Below are positions 34,677-43,044 of a stretch of 50,844 nucleotides of DNA, piece after piece. This stretch comes from Tabrizicola sp. (GTDB taxonomy: Bacteria > Pseudomonadota > Alphaproteobacteria > Rhodobacterales > Rhodobacteraceae), in contig NZ_JAEULP010000032.1 of the NCBI RefSeq assembly GCF_016792905.1, forward strand, positions 1 to 50,844, read 5' to 3'. Position 1 is the first letter of the stretch. Each line of letters starts with the position of its first letter. The notes under the pieces are model-generated. The model was not told where the DNA came from. It saw nothing but the letters and a program-made list of their open reading frames with translations, and searched no databases. A program made the position numbers and the translations under genes.

Positions 34677-35429
34677 ATGACCCAGCCAGCGACCAACCTG
34701 GAACCCGCCCGCAAGATGCTCAGCTTCGACAATGTCGAGCTGTACTATGACCACGTCTACGCGCTGAAAGGCGTCTCCATCGACCTGATGGAGGGCGAGA
34801 CCGTCGCCCTGATCGGGGCCAATGGCGCGGGCAAGTCCTCGATCCTCCGCGCCATCACCGGGCTTCGCAAGATCAAGTCCGGCACGATCAGCTATCTCGG
34901 CGACCGGATCGACGGGCGCCCGGCCGCCGAAATCGTCAAGCGCGGGATCGCCATGGTCCCCGAGGGCCGCCGCGTCTTTCCGCTGATGAGCGTGAAGGAC
35001 AACCTCCTCATGGGGGCCTTCACCCGTACCGACAAGCAGGGGATCGAGGCGACGCTGGAAAGCGTCCTCACCCGCTTCCCCCGCCTGAAGGAACGCTTCC
35101 ACCAGCAGGCCTCCACCCTTTCGGGCGGCGAGCAGCAGATGATGGTGATCGGCCGCGCGCTGATGGCGAAGCCCAAGCTCCTCCTCCTCGACGAACCCTC
35201 GCTCGGCATCGCGCCGAAGCTGGTGCAGGACATCGCCCGCGCCATCGTGGCGATCAGCCGGGACGAGGGGGTCAGCGTCCTTCTGGTTGAACAGAACAGC
35301 CGGATGGCGCTGTCGATCTCGAACCGCGCCTACGCCATGTCGACGGGCCAGGTCGTGCTGTCCGGCGTCTCGAAGGACCTGATGCACGACGACCGGATCA
35401 AGGCCGCCTACCTGGGCGGGGAGCTATAG
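34677..35429 (+). CDS. livF: ABC transporter ATPase (LivF-like)
   Basis: This is the 250-residue second ATP-binding subunit. Walker A is GANGAGKSS, the signature is LSGGEQQMMVIGRALM, Walker B is LLLLDEPSLGIAPK, and LLVEQNSRMALSI follows. The protein starts with a 15-residue extension (MTQPATNLEPARKML) not usual in LivF. The racemase gene starts 2 bp after the stop, so the two are cotranscribed. Confidence 0.93.
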   Translation: MTQPATNLEPARKMLSFDNVELYYDHVYALKGVSIDLMEGETVALIGANGAGKSSILRAITGLRKIKSGTISYLGDRIDGRPAAEIVKRGIAMVPEGRRVFPLMSVKDNLLMGAFTRTDKQGIEATLESVLTRFPRLKERFHQQASTLSGGEQQMMVIGRALMAKPKLLLLDEPSLGIAPKLVQDIARAIVAISRDEGVSVLLVEQNSRMALSISNRAYAMSTGQVVLSGVSKDLMHDDRIKAAYLGGEL

Positions 35430-35431
35430 AA

Positions 35432-36142
35432 ATGCGCCTTCTGGTGATCAACCCGAACACCACCGCCTCGATGACCGAAAAGATCGGCATCGCCGCCAAG
35501 GGCGCCGCCAGCCCGGGCACCGAGATCATGGCGATGAACCCCGCCAGCGGCCCGGTCTCCATCGAGGGCTACTACGACGAAGCGCTCAGCGTGCCGGGCT
35601 TGCTGCACCTGATCCAGACCGCGCCCGGCTTCGACGCGGTGATCATCGCCTGCTTCGACGACACCGGCCTTGACGCCGCGCGGTGCCTGACCGACCGCCC
35701 GGTGATCGGGATCGGCGAGGCCGCCTATCATTTCGCCTCGATGCTTGCGAACAAGTTCTCGGTTGTCACGACGCTGGCCCGATCCGTCCCGGCGCTGGAG
35801 CACAACCTGCACAAATACGGGCTTGCGGCCCGCTGTGCCCGGGTGCGGTCGTCAGAGGTCGCCGTGCTGGAACTGGAACATCCGGGATCGGATGCCTGCA
35901 ACCGGATCAGTGCCGAGATCGGCCGGGCCATCGAAGAAGACCGGGCGGAAGCCATCGTCCTTGGTTGCGCCGGAATGGCCGACCTGGCCGACCGACTGGC
36001 GGATGAGCATGGCCTGCCCGTGCTCGACGGCGTCACCTGCGCCGTGCGGCTGGCCGAGGCGATGGTCGGCCTTGGCCTGCGCACCTCGCGCCTGGGTGGC
36101 TACGCCCCGGCCAGCGTCCAGAAACTGCGGGCGACGGCCTGA
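35432..36142 (+). CDS. Asp/Glu/hydantoin racemase family protein
   Basis: The 236-residue cofactor-independent racemase-fold protein starts RLLVINPNTTASMTEKIG, typical for hydantoin racemase. The two catalytic cysteines can be placed at C74 (IIACFDDTGLDAARC) and C179 (VLGCAGMADLA), one per lobe, so it should be active. It may interconvert hydantoin or amino-acid enantiomers, or act as a maleate isomerase-like enzyme. It is the last gene of the importer operon, 2 bp after livF. This suggests the importer takes up the substrate of the racemase. No hydantoinase gene is in the window. Confidence 0.87.
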   Translation: MRLLVINPNTTASMTEKIGIAAKGAASPGTEIMAMNPASGPVSIEGYYDEALSVPGLLHLIQTAPGFDAVIIACFDDTGLDAARCLTDRPVIGIGEAAYHFASMLANKFSVVTTLARSVPALEHNLHKYGLAARCARVRSSEVAVLELEHPGSDACNRISAEIGRAIEEDRAEAIVLGCAGMADLADRLADEHGLPVLDGVTCAVRLAEAMVGLGLRTSRLGGYAPASVQKLRATA

Positions 36143-36158
36143 CGGCGCATCGGCCGCG

Positions 36159-36181
36159 GCCCCCCCCCGCCCGCAGGGGGC
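36159..36181 (+). terminator. GC hairpin after the importer operon
   Basis: GCCCCC (36159-36164) pairs with GGGGGC (36176-36181) 17 bp after the racemase stop. A run of nine C residues (36160-36168) lies on one arm. No T run follows, so it is at most a weak or Rho-aided terminator between convergent genes. Confidence 0.4.
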
Positions 36182-36228
36182 AACGGGATAGCACCCGTCA
36201 CCCCTCATGGCGGACAGATGGAACGCCA

Positions 36229-37728
36229 CTACTGCCCCAGCTTCTTGATCCGGCCCTCGACGGCCAGCTTCACCGTGCCCAGCTTCTCGACATAGGCCAT
36301 CACGTCATTGGCCACGAGCTGCCCGGTCGGCCCGTCGGTAAGGATTCTCCCTCCGCCAAGCGCCGCATAGCCATCGCCCCCGCCCAGGATGTAGTCGTTG
36401 ACCGCGACCTTGTAGAGCTTGTCGGCCTCCAGCGGTGCGCCGCCCACCATCACCTCGCTGATCCGGCTTCCCGGCTCGGCCGCCGCGTCGAAGACATAGG
36501 TCAGACCGGAAACCTGCGCAAAGCGCCCGGCACCCTTTTCGACTTGGCTCACCCCGTTCTCCAGCGCCAGCAGCACCTGCGACCCCGGCAGTTCGGTCAC
36601 GACCGTCGTGTTGCCGAAGGGCAGCTCGGTCAGGATGTCGCGGCGGGTCAGCTTCCGGCCCGCGTCATAGGTCGTGTCGCCGCGGATGCCGCCGCCGTTC
36701 ATGATGGCAATGTCCGCGCCCGTCGCATCGCGCATTCCGTCGGCAATCAGGTTGCCCATGGTGGATTCCTCGGCCCGCACCACGTTGCGGCGGCTGTCCA
36801 AGGGCGCCTCCAGAGTGCCGATCTCGACATTCAGCGCCTCGTCCATCTTGGCGCGCAGGGCATCCGCCAACGCCGCCGTCTCGGGGTCTGGCGTCACCGT
36901 CGCCGTGTCGATGAAGCGGAAGGTCGGCGTCCAGCTGATTTCCCGCTTGCCATCCTCTGTCACCTTGATGTCGACCATGAGGTCTACGGGGGTCAGCAGT
37001 TGCGCATCAACCGAGGTCTCGACATAGGCCGTCACCCCGTCATAGGCCGTTGCATAGGAATGGTCGTCGCCCGACAGGATCACGTCGAAGGCATGGCTCG
37101 CAATCAGCTTGCGGTCGTTCTCCATGTCGGTCTGCACGACGCCCACCACCAGGTCGGCCCCTTCCTCGATGGCCTTCTCCGCTGCCGCGATGCCACTGTC
37201 GACCGTGGGCAGGAATTTCAGGCTGCCGGTCGAACTGACTTCGGGCGAGGTGTCCTGCGCCACAGGGATCAGTGCGATCTTCAGACCCGCGATCTCTTTC
37301 ACCATCACCCCGTTCAGCCCCTCCACGGGCGAGCCGTCGTCCTTGGTGATGTTGACTGCGGCCCAGGGGTATTTCGACGCCTTCATCTTCTCGTAGAAAT
37401 TCTCCGGCCCGAAGTCGAATTCATGGTTGCCCGGCACCGCCAGGTCGAAGGGCACCAGATTGGTGAAGTCGATGGTATTCTGCCCCTTGTCGAAGCCCGA
37501 AGCCAGCGACGGGCTCAGCATGTCGCCGTTGAAGAGGTAGAGCGTGTTCGGGTTCGCCGCGCGTTCCGCCTTCGCCACCGCGTTCAGCCGGGCAAAGCCG
37601 CCGCGACCATCCTCTTCCTCGAAGTTATAGACATCACCCACGCCCAGAAGGGTAAGCTTGACCGTCTCGGCCCCGGCGGGCATTGCCGCAACTGCCGCAA
37701 GAAATGCCAGTCTGGAAATTCCACGCAT
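36229..37728 (-). CDS. periplasmic 5'-nucleotidase/metallophosphatase-like protein with altered metal site
   Basis: The 499-residue protein has a signal peptide (MRGISRLAFLAAVAAMPAGA), an N-terminal calcineurin-like domain (about 21-245) and a C-terminal 5'-nucleotidase domain (about 300-495, ESTMGNLIADGMRDATGADI, IMNGGGIRGD, DYILGGGDGYAALG). D69 (FNGDM) and N101/H102 (PGNHEFDFG) are present. However, the first motif is GVGDVYNF, with Y34 where the metal-binding His should be. The usual S/T-H-x-G is VQTDMEND, and the final G-H-(S/T)-H is GDDHS. Several dimetal ligands are therefore replaced. It could use other residues, bind one metal, or be a binding protein. It is divergent from DUF952-pyrD. 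Confidence 0.85.
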   Translation of the reverse strand: MRGISRLAFLAAVAAMPAGAETVKLTLLGVGDVYNFEEEDGRGGFARLNAVAKAERAANPNTLYLFNGDMLSPSLASGFDKGQNTIDFTNLVPFDLAVPGNHEFDFGPENFYEKMKASKYPWAAVNITKDDGSPVEGLNGVMVKEIAGLKIALIPVAQDTSPEVSSTGSLKFLPTVDSGIAAAEKAIEEGADLVVGVVQTDMENDRKLIASHAFDVILSGDDHSYATAYDGVTAYVETSVDAQLLTPVDLMVDIKVTEDGKREISWTPTFRFIDTATVTPDPETAALADALRAKMDEALNVEIGTLEAPLDSRRNVVRAEESTMGNLIADGMRDATGADIAIMNGGGIRGDTTYDAGRKLTRRDILTELPFGNTTVVTELPGSQVLLALENGVSQVEKGAGRFAQVSGLTYVFDAAAEPGSRISEVMVGGAPLEADKLYKVAVNDYILGGGDGYAALGGGRILTDGPTGQLVANDVMAYVEKLGTVKLAVEGRIKKLGQ

Positions 37729-37878
37729 CGCTACTCTCTCCTCGATTTGGCTACCGAATCCCTGGACTCTGCGCCGCGCAGGGCGCTGGTGTCAAAGGAA
37801 CATCACCGTGCCGGGTGACACAGGCGTGACGTCTGCCAGAGCATTGCCAGAAGCCGCGCCAGCCGCTATGCCGCGCCC

Positions 37879-38217
37879 ATGCTGATCCTGAAGATCTTCC
37901 GCCGCCCCGAATGGGATGCCTTCCGCGCCGCAGGGGAAACCCTTGGCGCGCCGGTCGATCTGGCCGATGGCTACATCCATTTCTCCACCCCTGCCCAGGT
38001 GGCGGAAACCGCCGCGAAATGGTTCGCGACCGAAAGCGATCTGGTGCTGGTGGCCTTCAACCCCGACCGGCTCGGCGCGGCGCTGAAATGGGAACCCTCG
38101 CGTGGCGGGCAGCTTTTCCCGCATCTCTACCGAGCGCTCAGGCTTGACGAGGTGGTCTGGGACAAATCCCTGCCGCTCGGTGCCACCGGCCACATCTTTC
38201 CCGAGGGCCTGCTGTGA
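37879..38217 (+). CDS. DUF952 domain-containing protein
   Basis: This is a 112-residue soluble protein. The family pattern is [58 protein letters not shown] and [17 protein letters not shown]952 proteins are widespread in alphaproteobacteria and are of unknown function. The stop overlaps the GTG start of pyrD (GTGA), so the two are translationally coupled. This coupling is the only functional hint. Confidence 0.9.
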   Translation: MLILKIFRRPEWDAFRAAGETLGAPVDLADGYIHFSTPAQVAETAAKWFATESDLVLVAFNPDRLGAALKWEPSRGGQLFPHLYRALRLDEVVWDKSLPLGATGHIFPEGLL

Positions 38218-39275
38218 GCCTGCTTGAATCGGTCGGGCTCTCGCTCCTGCACCGCATCGACCCCGAGCGCGCTCACGCGCTTTCCCTCATGGCGCTGCGC
38301 TCTGGCCTGGCCCCGCTGCCCGGCCCGGTCGACCTGCCCCGGCTGCATGTCACGTTGGCGGGGATGCCGCTTCTGAACCCGGTCGGGCTTGCGGCGGGCT
38401 ATGACAAGAACGCCACCGCCCTCGCCGCCCTCTCCCGCGTCGGCTTCGGCTTCGTCGAGGTCGGCGCCGCCACCCCCCTGCCCCAGCCCGGCAACCCGAA
38501 ACCGCGCCTCTTCCGGCTGACCGAGGATCGCGCGGCCATCAACCGCTTCGGGTTCAACAATCAGGGGGCCGAGGCCATCGGCCAGCGCCTGGCACAACGC
38601 CCGCGCGGGCCGGTCCCGGTGGGCCTGAACCTCGGGGCGAACAAGGCCAGCGAAAACCGCGCCGCAGATTTCGCCGGGGTGCTTGCCACCTGCGGCCCGC
38701 ACGTCGATTTCGCGACCGTCAACGTCAGTTCCCCCAACACCGAACGCCTGCGCGACCTGCAAGGCCCCGCCGCCCTCGCCGCCCTTCTTGCCGGAGTGAT
38801 GGACGCCCGGGCCGCCCTGCCCGTGCCGATCCCCGTCTTCCTGAAGATCGCCCCCGACCTGACCGCCGACGACCTTGCCCAGATCGCCGAGGTCGCGCTG
38901 GCCTCCGGCATCGCGGGCATCATCGCCACCAACACAACGCTGTCGCGCGAAGGTTTGAAATCTGCAAGCAAGGGCGAAGCAGGCGGCCTTTCCGGTGCAC
39001 CGTTGTTCGAAAAGTCTACTCGCGTCCTGGCGCAGCTATCTCAAATGACGCACGGACTGCTGCCGCTGATCGGCGTCGGCGGCATCTCTTCGGCCGAAGA
39101 GGCCTACCAGAAGATCCGCGCCGGGGCCTCTGCGGTGCAGCTTTACACCGCGATGGTTTTCCGGGGCATTTCGCTGGTGCCCGAGATCGCTCGCGGCCTC
39201 GACGCGGCGCTTGCCCGCGACGGGTTTGCCAATGTCGCGATGGCTGTCGGCACCGGTCGCAGCGCCTGGCTATAG
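38214..39275 (+). CDS. pyrD: dihydroorotate dehydrogenase (quinone)
   Basis: This 353-residue class 2 enzyme oxidises dihydroorotate to orotate in pyrimidine synthesis and passes electrons to membrane quinone. The N-terminal helical membrane-association segment ([20 protein letters not shown]) is present. [28 protein letters not shown] and [16 protein letters not shown] (catalytic Ser) mark FMN binding. [14 protein letters not shown] and [15 protein letters not shown] mark the phosphate site. The GTG start overlaps DUF952 by 4 bp. The 3' end is free of overlap. Confidence 0.93.
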   Translation: MSLLESVGLSLLHRIDPERAHALSLMALRSGLAPLPGPVDLPRLHVTLAGMPLLNPVGLAAGYDKNATALAALSRVGFGFVEVGAATPLPQPGNPKPRLFRLTEDRAAINRFGFNNQGAEAIGQRLAQRPRGPVPVGLNLGANKASENRAADFAGVLATCGPHVDFATVNVSSPNTERLRDLQGPAALAALLAGVMDARAALPVPIPVFLKIAPDLTADDLAQIAEVALASGIAGIIATNTTLSREGLKSASKGEAGGLSGAPLFEKSTRVLAQLSQMTHGLLPLIGVGGISSAEEAYQKIRAGASAVQLYTAMVFRGISLVPEIARGLDAALARDGFANVAMAVGTGRSAWL

Positions 39276-39409
39276 AGCCGCGCAAGCCCTCTCATCCTTG
39301 CACCAGTATGGTCTGGGGCTCTGGGGACGAAGCGCCCCCGGCGTGTCCGCCTCAGAACGTCGCCCAAGCGCGATGGAGATCAGAACGCCTTGCCCGATCG
39401 CGAAGGCAA

Positions 39410-39646
39410 TCAGAAAGCTTTGAAGGTCATCGTCGTGAGCGTCCGCTGGATTCCCGGAATATCGAACAGCTTCGACGACAGGTAGTGCCCCACATCCTGA
39501 TCCTCGGGGATGTAGACCTTGGCGATCAGGTCATAGTCGCCGCTGGTGGAATACAGCTCGCTCACCACTTCCCGGTCCCAGATCGCATTGGCCACCGCAT
39601 AGGTCTGGCCGGGGGTGCAGCGGAACTGGACGAAAACCAGGGCCAT
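39410..39646 (-). CDS. stand-alone Lrp/AsnC ligand-binding (RAM) domain protein
   Basis: This is a 78-residue alpha/beta ferredoxin-like protein equal to the C-terminal effector domain of Lrp/AsnC regulators: ALVFVQFRCTPGQTYAVANA, STSGDYDLIAKVYIPE and FDIPGIQRTLTTMTFKAF. It has no DNA-binding domain. Such small RAM proteins are thought to bind amino acids and form oligomers or mix with full-length regulators. GAAGGAG lies 7 bases before the ATG at 39646. It is downstream of the helicase gene on the opposite side and reads toward pyrD. Confidence 0.88.
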   Translation of the reverse strand: MALVFVQFRCTPGQTYAVANAIWDREVVSELYSTSGDYDLIAKVYIPEDQDVGHYLSSKLFDIPGIQRTLTTMTFKAF

Positions 39647-39731
39647 GGGAACGCTCCTTCTTTGGCGGAAAGATAGGCGAGAAGCACCGGAAGCTGAACA
39701 GCCCGAGTCCAAATTTTTTTGGCGAGGATTT

Positions 39732-41264
39732 TCAGACCCCCGGCTCAATCTCGCCCAGCGCCAGCGGCGACGGCTCCCGCCTCAGATCGTCGATCGAAAG
39801 CGGTCCGGACGGCCGCGCCAGCCGGTTCCGCACCACCCAGAACAGCCGGTGCTGCGCCCGGGTGATCGCGACATAGGCTAGCCGCTTCCACAGAGGCACC
39901 CCCGCTTCGCTCCGCCCCGATTGCGCGGCGGCATAAAGGTCGGGTGCAAAGACCTGCACTTCCTCCCACTGCGACCCCTGTGCCTTGTGGATTGTCACCG
40001 CCGCCCCGTGCAGGAAGGCCGCCCCCATCGTTGCGGCATGCGGAATGAAAGGCTCCTCCTCGTCCGGCTTCTCGATCTTGATGATGCTCGCCGCGCTGAC
40101 CTGGGGCTCTTCCGCCCCCACGACATGAAGCCGTGCAAAGCCGGGGCGACTACCCTCGCCCAGATAGATCACCTGCGCGCCCTTGATCAGCCCGCGCGCT
40201 TCCAGGTCGATCCGCCTCTTGCGGTGCTTCAAGGGCAGTTCGATCCCGTCGCAGATCAGCGGCTCTCCCGGCAGCAGCTGGTCCTCCGGCGCGCCATAGG
40301 CGTTGCGGAAAGCCTGTATCAGCCGCACCCGCGTGACATTGCGCCAGACCAGCACGGGGGACCGCGCCATCAGCCCCGCTTCCACCCGCTCGGCCCAAAC
40401 CACCCGGTCATCCGCACGGGCCTTCTCCTGCACCAGAGCCTCGAACTCCTCGAACCCCAGTCGCGCGTCGCCCAGCGCATGCGCAAGGTCCAGGATCGGG
40501 TTGTCCTCGGTCTGCCGGTGGATGCGGTGCAGTACCAGCTTCCGCCCCTCGGACAGCTTGTCGAACACCATCTCCCCCGACGCACCCACTGGCGCCAGCT
40601 GCGCCGGATCGCCGAACAGCACCAGCGTCGGGAAGATTTCGCGAAGGTCGTCGAGCTGGCGTTCGTCCAGCATGGACGACTCATCCACGAAGCCCACATC
40701 CAGCGGCTCTTCCCGCCGCTTCCACCCGGTGATGAAATCGCTGCCCTTCAACCCTGCGGCCGCCAGTGCCCCGGGAATCGAAGCGATCTGTTGATAGAAG
40801 GCATAAGCCCGGTCCAGCGCGACCTCAGTCATCCCCTCGACCACGGGCCGCGTCCCGGTGCCTGCGAGCCATTCGGCAATCTTCTCGTATTCCGGGGCAT
40901 AGACCGGGGTGTAGAGGATGCGGTGGATCGTCGTCGCCGGGACACCACGAAGCCGCAACACCGACGCCGCCTTGTTGGTCGGAGCGAGGATTGCCAGCGT
41001 CCGCCGGTCCTTGCGCCTGCGCCCCTCGTAATCCCCGGAAACCACGTCGACCCCTGCGGCCTTCAGGCCCCGGTAGAGTTCGGCCAGAAGCATGGTCTTG
41101 CCCGACCCGGCCTTTCCCACCACCGCCAACACCGAGGTCCGCCCCTCGGCCGCAGGCCGCAACTCACTCTCGGCCAGGTCGATCCCGGCACCCAGAAAGG
41201 CAGCCGCCAGCCGGTCGTAAGCCTCGGCCTGGTCGTCGGAAAAGGTCAGCGCGGTGGCCTGCAT
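39732..41264 (-). CDS. RecD-like ATP-dependent DNA helicase
   Basis: This is a 510-residue superfamily 1 helicase. Walker A is VVGKAGSGKTMLL (about 49-61), motif Ia is ILAPTNKAASVLR, Walker B is VGFVDESSMLDE, motif III is LVLFGDPAQLAPVG, motif V is AVTIHKAQGSQWEEV and motif VI is LAYVAITRAQHRLFW. It has no N-terminal nuclease or RecB-binding extension. It thus resembles short RecD2 or Dda-type helicases more than RecD of RecBCD. A role in repair or replication restart is probable but unproven. A 38-bp gap separates it from the 62-residue gene upstream on the same strand. Confidence 0.9.
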   Translation of the reverse strand: MQATALTFSDDQAEAYDRLAAAFLGAGIDLAESELRPAAEGRTSVLAVVGKAGSGKTMLLAELYRGLKAAGVDVVSGDYEGRRRKDRRTLAILAPTNKAASVLRLRGVPATTIHRILYTPVYAPEYEKIAEWLAGTGTRPVVEGMTEVALDRAYAFYQQIASIPGALAAAGLKGSDFITGWKRREEPLDVGFVDESSMLDERQLDDLREIFPTLVLFGDPAQLAPVGASGEMVFDKLSEGRKLVLHRIHRQTEDNPILDLAHALGDARLGFEEFEALVQEKARADDRVVWAERVEAGLMARSPVLVWRNVTRVRLIQAFRNAYGAPEDQLLPGEPLICDGIELPLKHRKRRIDLEARGLIKGAQVIYLGEGSRPGFARLHVVGAEEPQVSAASIIKIEKPDEEEPFIPHAATMGAAFLHGAAVTIHKAQGSQWEEVQVFAPDLYAAAQSGRSEAGVPLWKRLAYVAITRAQHRLFWVVRNRLARPSGPLSIDDLRREPSPLALGEIEPGV

Positions 41265-41302
41265 CCTGCGACCATATCCCCTGCGCGACCCAAGCGGTAG
41301 TG

Positions 41303-41491
41303 TCAGTGCATCCGCCTGCCCCTCGTCGGCGGCGATTGCGGAGGTTCGTCCGGCCCACCGTCCCCTGCAACAGTCTCGCTGCGCGCCACGTCGATGGTTT
41401 CGGAAACCTTCGCCGCGAGGCGGGGCAAGCCGTTCTGGGTCGCGTAGGTTAGAAGATCCGACAGAACGTCAAAGACCCATTCGTGACGCAT
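41303..41491 (-). CDS. small conserved Rhodobacteraceae-type protein (62 residues)
   Basis: The protein begins MRHEWVFDVLSDLLTYATQN and continues GLPRLAAKVSETIDVA, a helical N-terminal half. I recall similar short proteins in many Rhodobacteraceae, of unknown function. The C-terminal part is Pro/Arg-rich and divergent (GGPDEPPQSPPTRGRRMH). GAGGG lies 5 bases before the ATG at 41491. It precedes the helicase gene by 38 bp in the same direction and may share its transcript. No membrane or metal motif is visible. Confidence 0.75.
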   Translation of the reverse strand: MRHEWVFDVLSDLLTYATQNGLPRLAAKVSETIDVARSETVAGDGGPDEPPQSPPTRGRRMH

Positions 41492-41510
41492 GTAACCCTC
41501 GGCCGGACAA

Positions 41511-41579
41511 CTGTGCTGCCATGGCTTTCGGGTCCCGAAACCGGCACCCGAAGGCCATGGCGAAGTCACTTAAGCACAG
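41511..41579. repeat. nested long inverted repeat downstream of ccr
   Basis: The inner arms at 41518-41533 (GCCATGGCTTTCGGGT) and 41546-41561 (ACCCGAAGGCCATGGC) pair at 15 of 16 positions over a 12-nt loop. The outer arms CTGTGCT (41511-41517) and AGCACAG (41573-41579) also pair perfectly, leaving an 11-nt bulge. TTTCGGG (41526-41532) could pair with the loop CCCGAAA (41534-41540) instead. It lies 44 bp after the ccr stop. No T run follows on either strand, so it is not a textbook terminator. Confidence 0.75.
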
Positions 41580-41622
41580 ATAATCAGGCGATGGGTGAAT
41601 TCGTTGTTAAAGGTTGACTCAA

Positions 41623-42912
41623 TTACTGTTTGCTCGCCTCCAGCGTGTCCTCGAAGGTCCGCAGGCCCGTGCGCGGGGCCTGCACGAGCACCGCCATGTT
41701 GCCCGGCTTGTGCTGGTTCTTCCACATCAGCGTATGCGCCCGCGGAATCTCGGCCCAGGGGAAGACCTCGGACATGCAGGGGTCGAGCCTGCGCTCGCAC
41801 ATCAGCTTGTTCGCCGCCGCCGCCTGTTTCAGATGGGCGAAATGGCTGCCCTGCAGGCGCTTCTGGTGCATCCACATGTAGCGCACGTCGAAGGTGCAGT
41901 TGAACCCGCTGGTTCCGGCGCAGATCACCACCATGCCGCCCTTCTTGCAGACGAGGCTCGACACCGGGAAGGTCGCCTCGCCCGGATGTTCGAACACCAT
42001 GTCGACGTTCACGCCCTTGCCGGTGATGTCCCAGATCGCCTTGCCAAAGCGCCGCGCCTCTTTCAGCCAGGTGTTGTACTCTTCCGAGTTCACCTTCGGC
42101 AGCTGTCCCCAGCATTTGAACTCGTTGCGGTTGATCACGCCCTTCGCACCCAGCGACATGACGAAGTCGCGCTTCGATTCGTCGCTGATCACCCCGATCG
42201 CGTTGGCCCCCGCCGTGTTGATCAGCTGGATCGCATAGGACCCGAGGCCCCCCGAAGACCCCCAGACCAGCACGTTCTGCCCCGGCTGCAGGTCATGCGG
42301 CGCATGACCGAAGAGCATCCGGTAGGCCGTCGCCAGCGTCAGCGTGTAGCAGGCGCTTTCCTCCCAGGTCAGGTGCTTCGGTCGCGGCATCAGCTGCTGC
42401 GCCTGCACCCGGGTGAATTGGCTGAACGACCCGTCCGGCGTCTCGTAGCCCCAGATGCGCTGGCTAGGGCTGAACATCGGGTCGCCGCCGTTGCATTCCT
42501 CGTCGTCGCCGTCGTCCTGGTTGCAATGGATCACCACCTCGTCGCCGACCTTCCAGCGCTTCACCTTGTCGCCCACCGCCCAGACGATGCCCGCAGCATC
42601 CGAGCCCGCGATATGGTACGCCGCCTTGTGCCCGTCGAACGGCGAGATCGGCTGCCCCAGCCCCGCCCAGACCCCGTTATAGTTGACGCCTGCCGCCATC
42701 ACGAGGACCAGAACCTCGTTGCTGTCGATCTTCCAGGTATCGACGACCTCAAGCTCCATCGCGGTTTCCGGGGCTCCATGGCGTTCGCGGCGGATCGCCC
42801 AGGCGTACATCTGCTTCGGCACATGACCCATTGGGGGCATCTCGCCGATCTCGTACAGATCTTTCTTCGGGGCGTCATAGATCGCGGGTGCGGTTTGCGT
42901 GTCCAAAGCCAA
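41623..42912 (-). CDS. ccr: crotonyl-CoA carboxylase/reductase
   Basis: This 429-residue medium-chain dehydrogenase/reductase carries out the NADPH-dependent reductive carboxylation of crotonyl-CoA to (2S)-ethylmalonyl-CoA, the key step of the ethylmalonyl-CoA pathway. The N-terminal part contains AGVNYNGVWAGLGQPISPFD and FHIAGSD-like AYHIAGSDAAGI. The NADP site is VLVWGSSGGLGSYAIQLI. The long insertions (CNQDDGDDEECNGGDPMFSP; NRNEFKCWGQLPKVNSEEYN) are specific to Ccr rather than general MDR enzymes. It is divergent from nothing close; the PlsB-like gene lies 132 bp upstream in the same direction, and ecm is beyond that. Confidence 0.96.
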   Translation of the reverse strand: MALDTQTAPAIYDAPKKDLYEIGEMPPMGHVPKQMYAWAIRRERHGAPETAMELEVVDTWKIDSNEVLVLVMAAGVNYNGVWAGLGQPISPFDGHKAAYHIAGSDAAGIVWAVGDKVKRWKVGDEVVIHCNQDDGDDEECNGGDPMFSPSQRIWGYETPDGSFSQFTRVQAQQLMPRPKHLTWEESACYTLTLATAYRMLFGHAPHDLQPGQNVLVWGSSGGLGSYAIQLINTAGANAIGVISDESKRDFVMSLGAKGVINRNEFKCWGQLPKVNSEEYNTWLKEARRFGKAIWDITGKGVNVDMVFEHPGEATFPVSSLVCKKGGMVVICAGTSGFNCTFDVRYMWMHQKRLQGSHFAHLKQAAAANKLMCERRLDPCMSEVFPWAEIPRAHTLMWKNQHKPGNMAVLVQAPRTGLRTFEDTLEASKQ

Positions 42913-43044
42913 CTAAGCCTCCAGCCTGATGCCGCGCCGCAGAATCGCTGCGCTCTTGCCCGCAGATAAACCCCCATCGCGCAACTTTGCAATAGTCCGT
43001 ATGGGTAATATTGAAATTTTATGTCCGCCGCGTCGCAGCAGCGC

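Noticed and set aside
36160-36168. Run of nine C residues after the racemase gene as a phase-variation tract
   Set aside because: It lies outside any coding region or core promoter and is best explained as one arm of a GC hairpin.
42986-42992. TTTGCAA upstream of ccr, like half of a PccR-type site
   Set aside because: Only one half-site is present; the known arrangement needs two with a 4-nt spacer.
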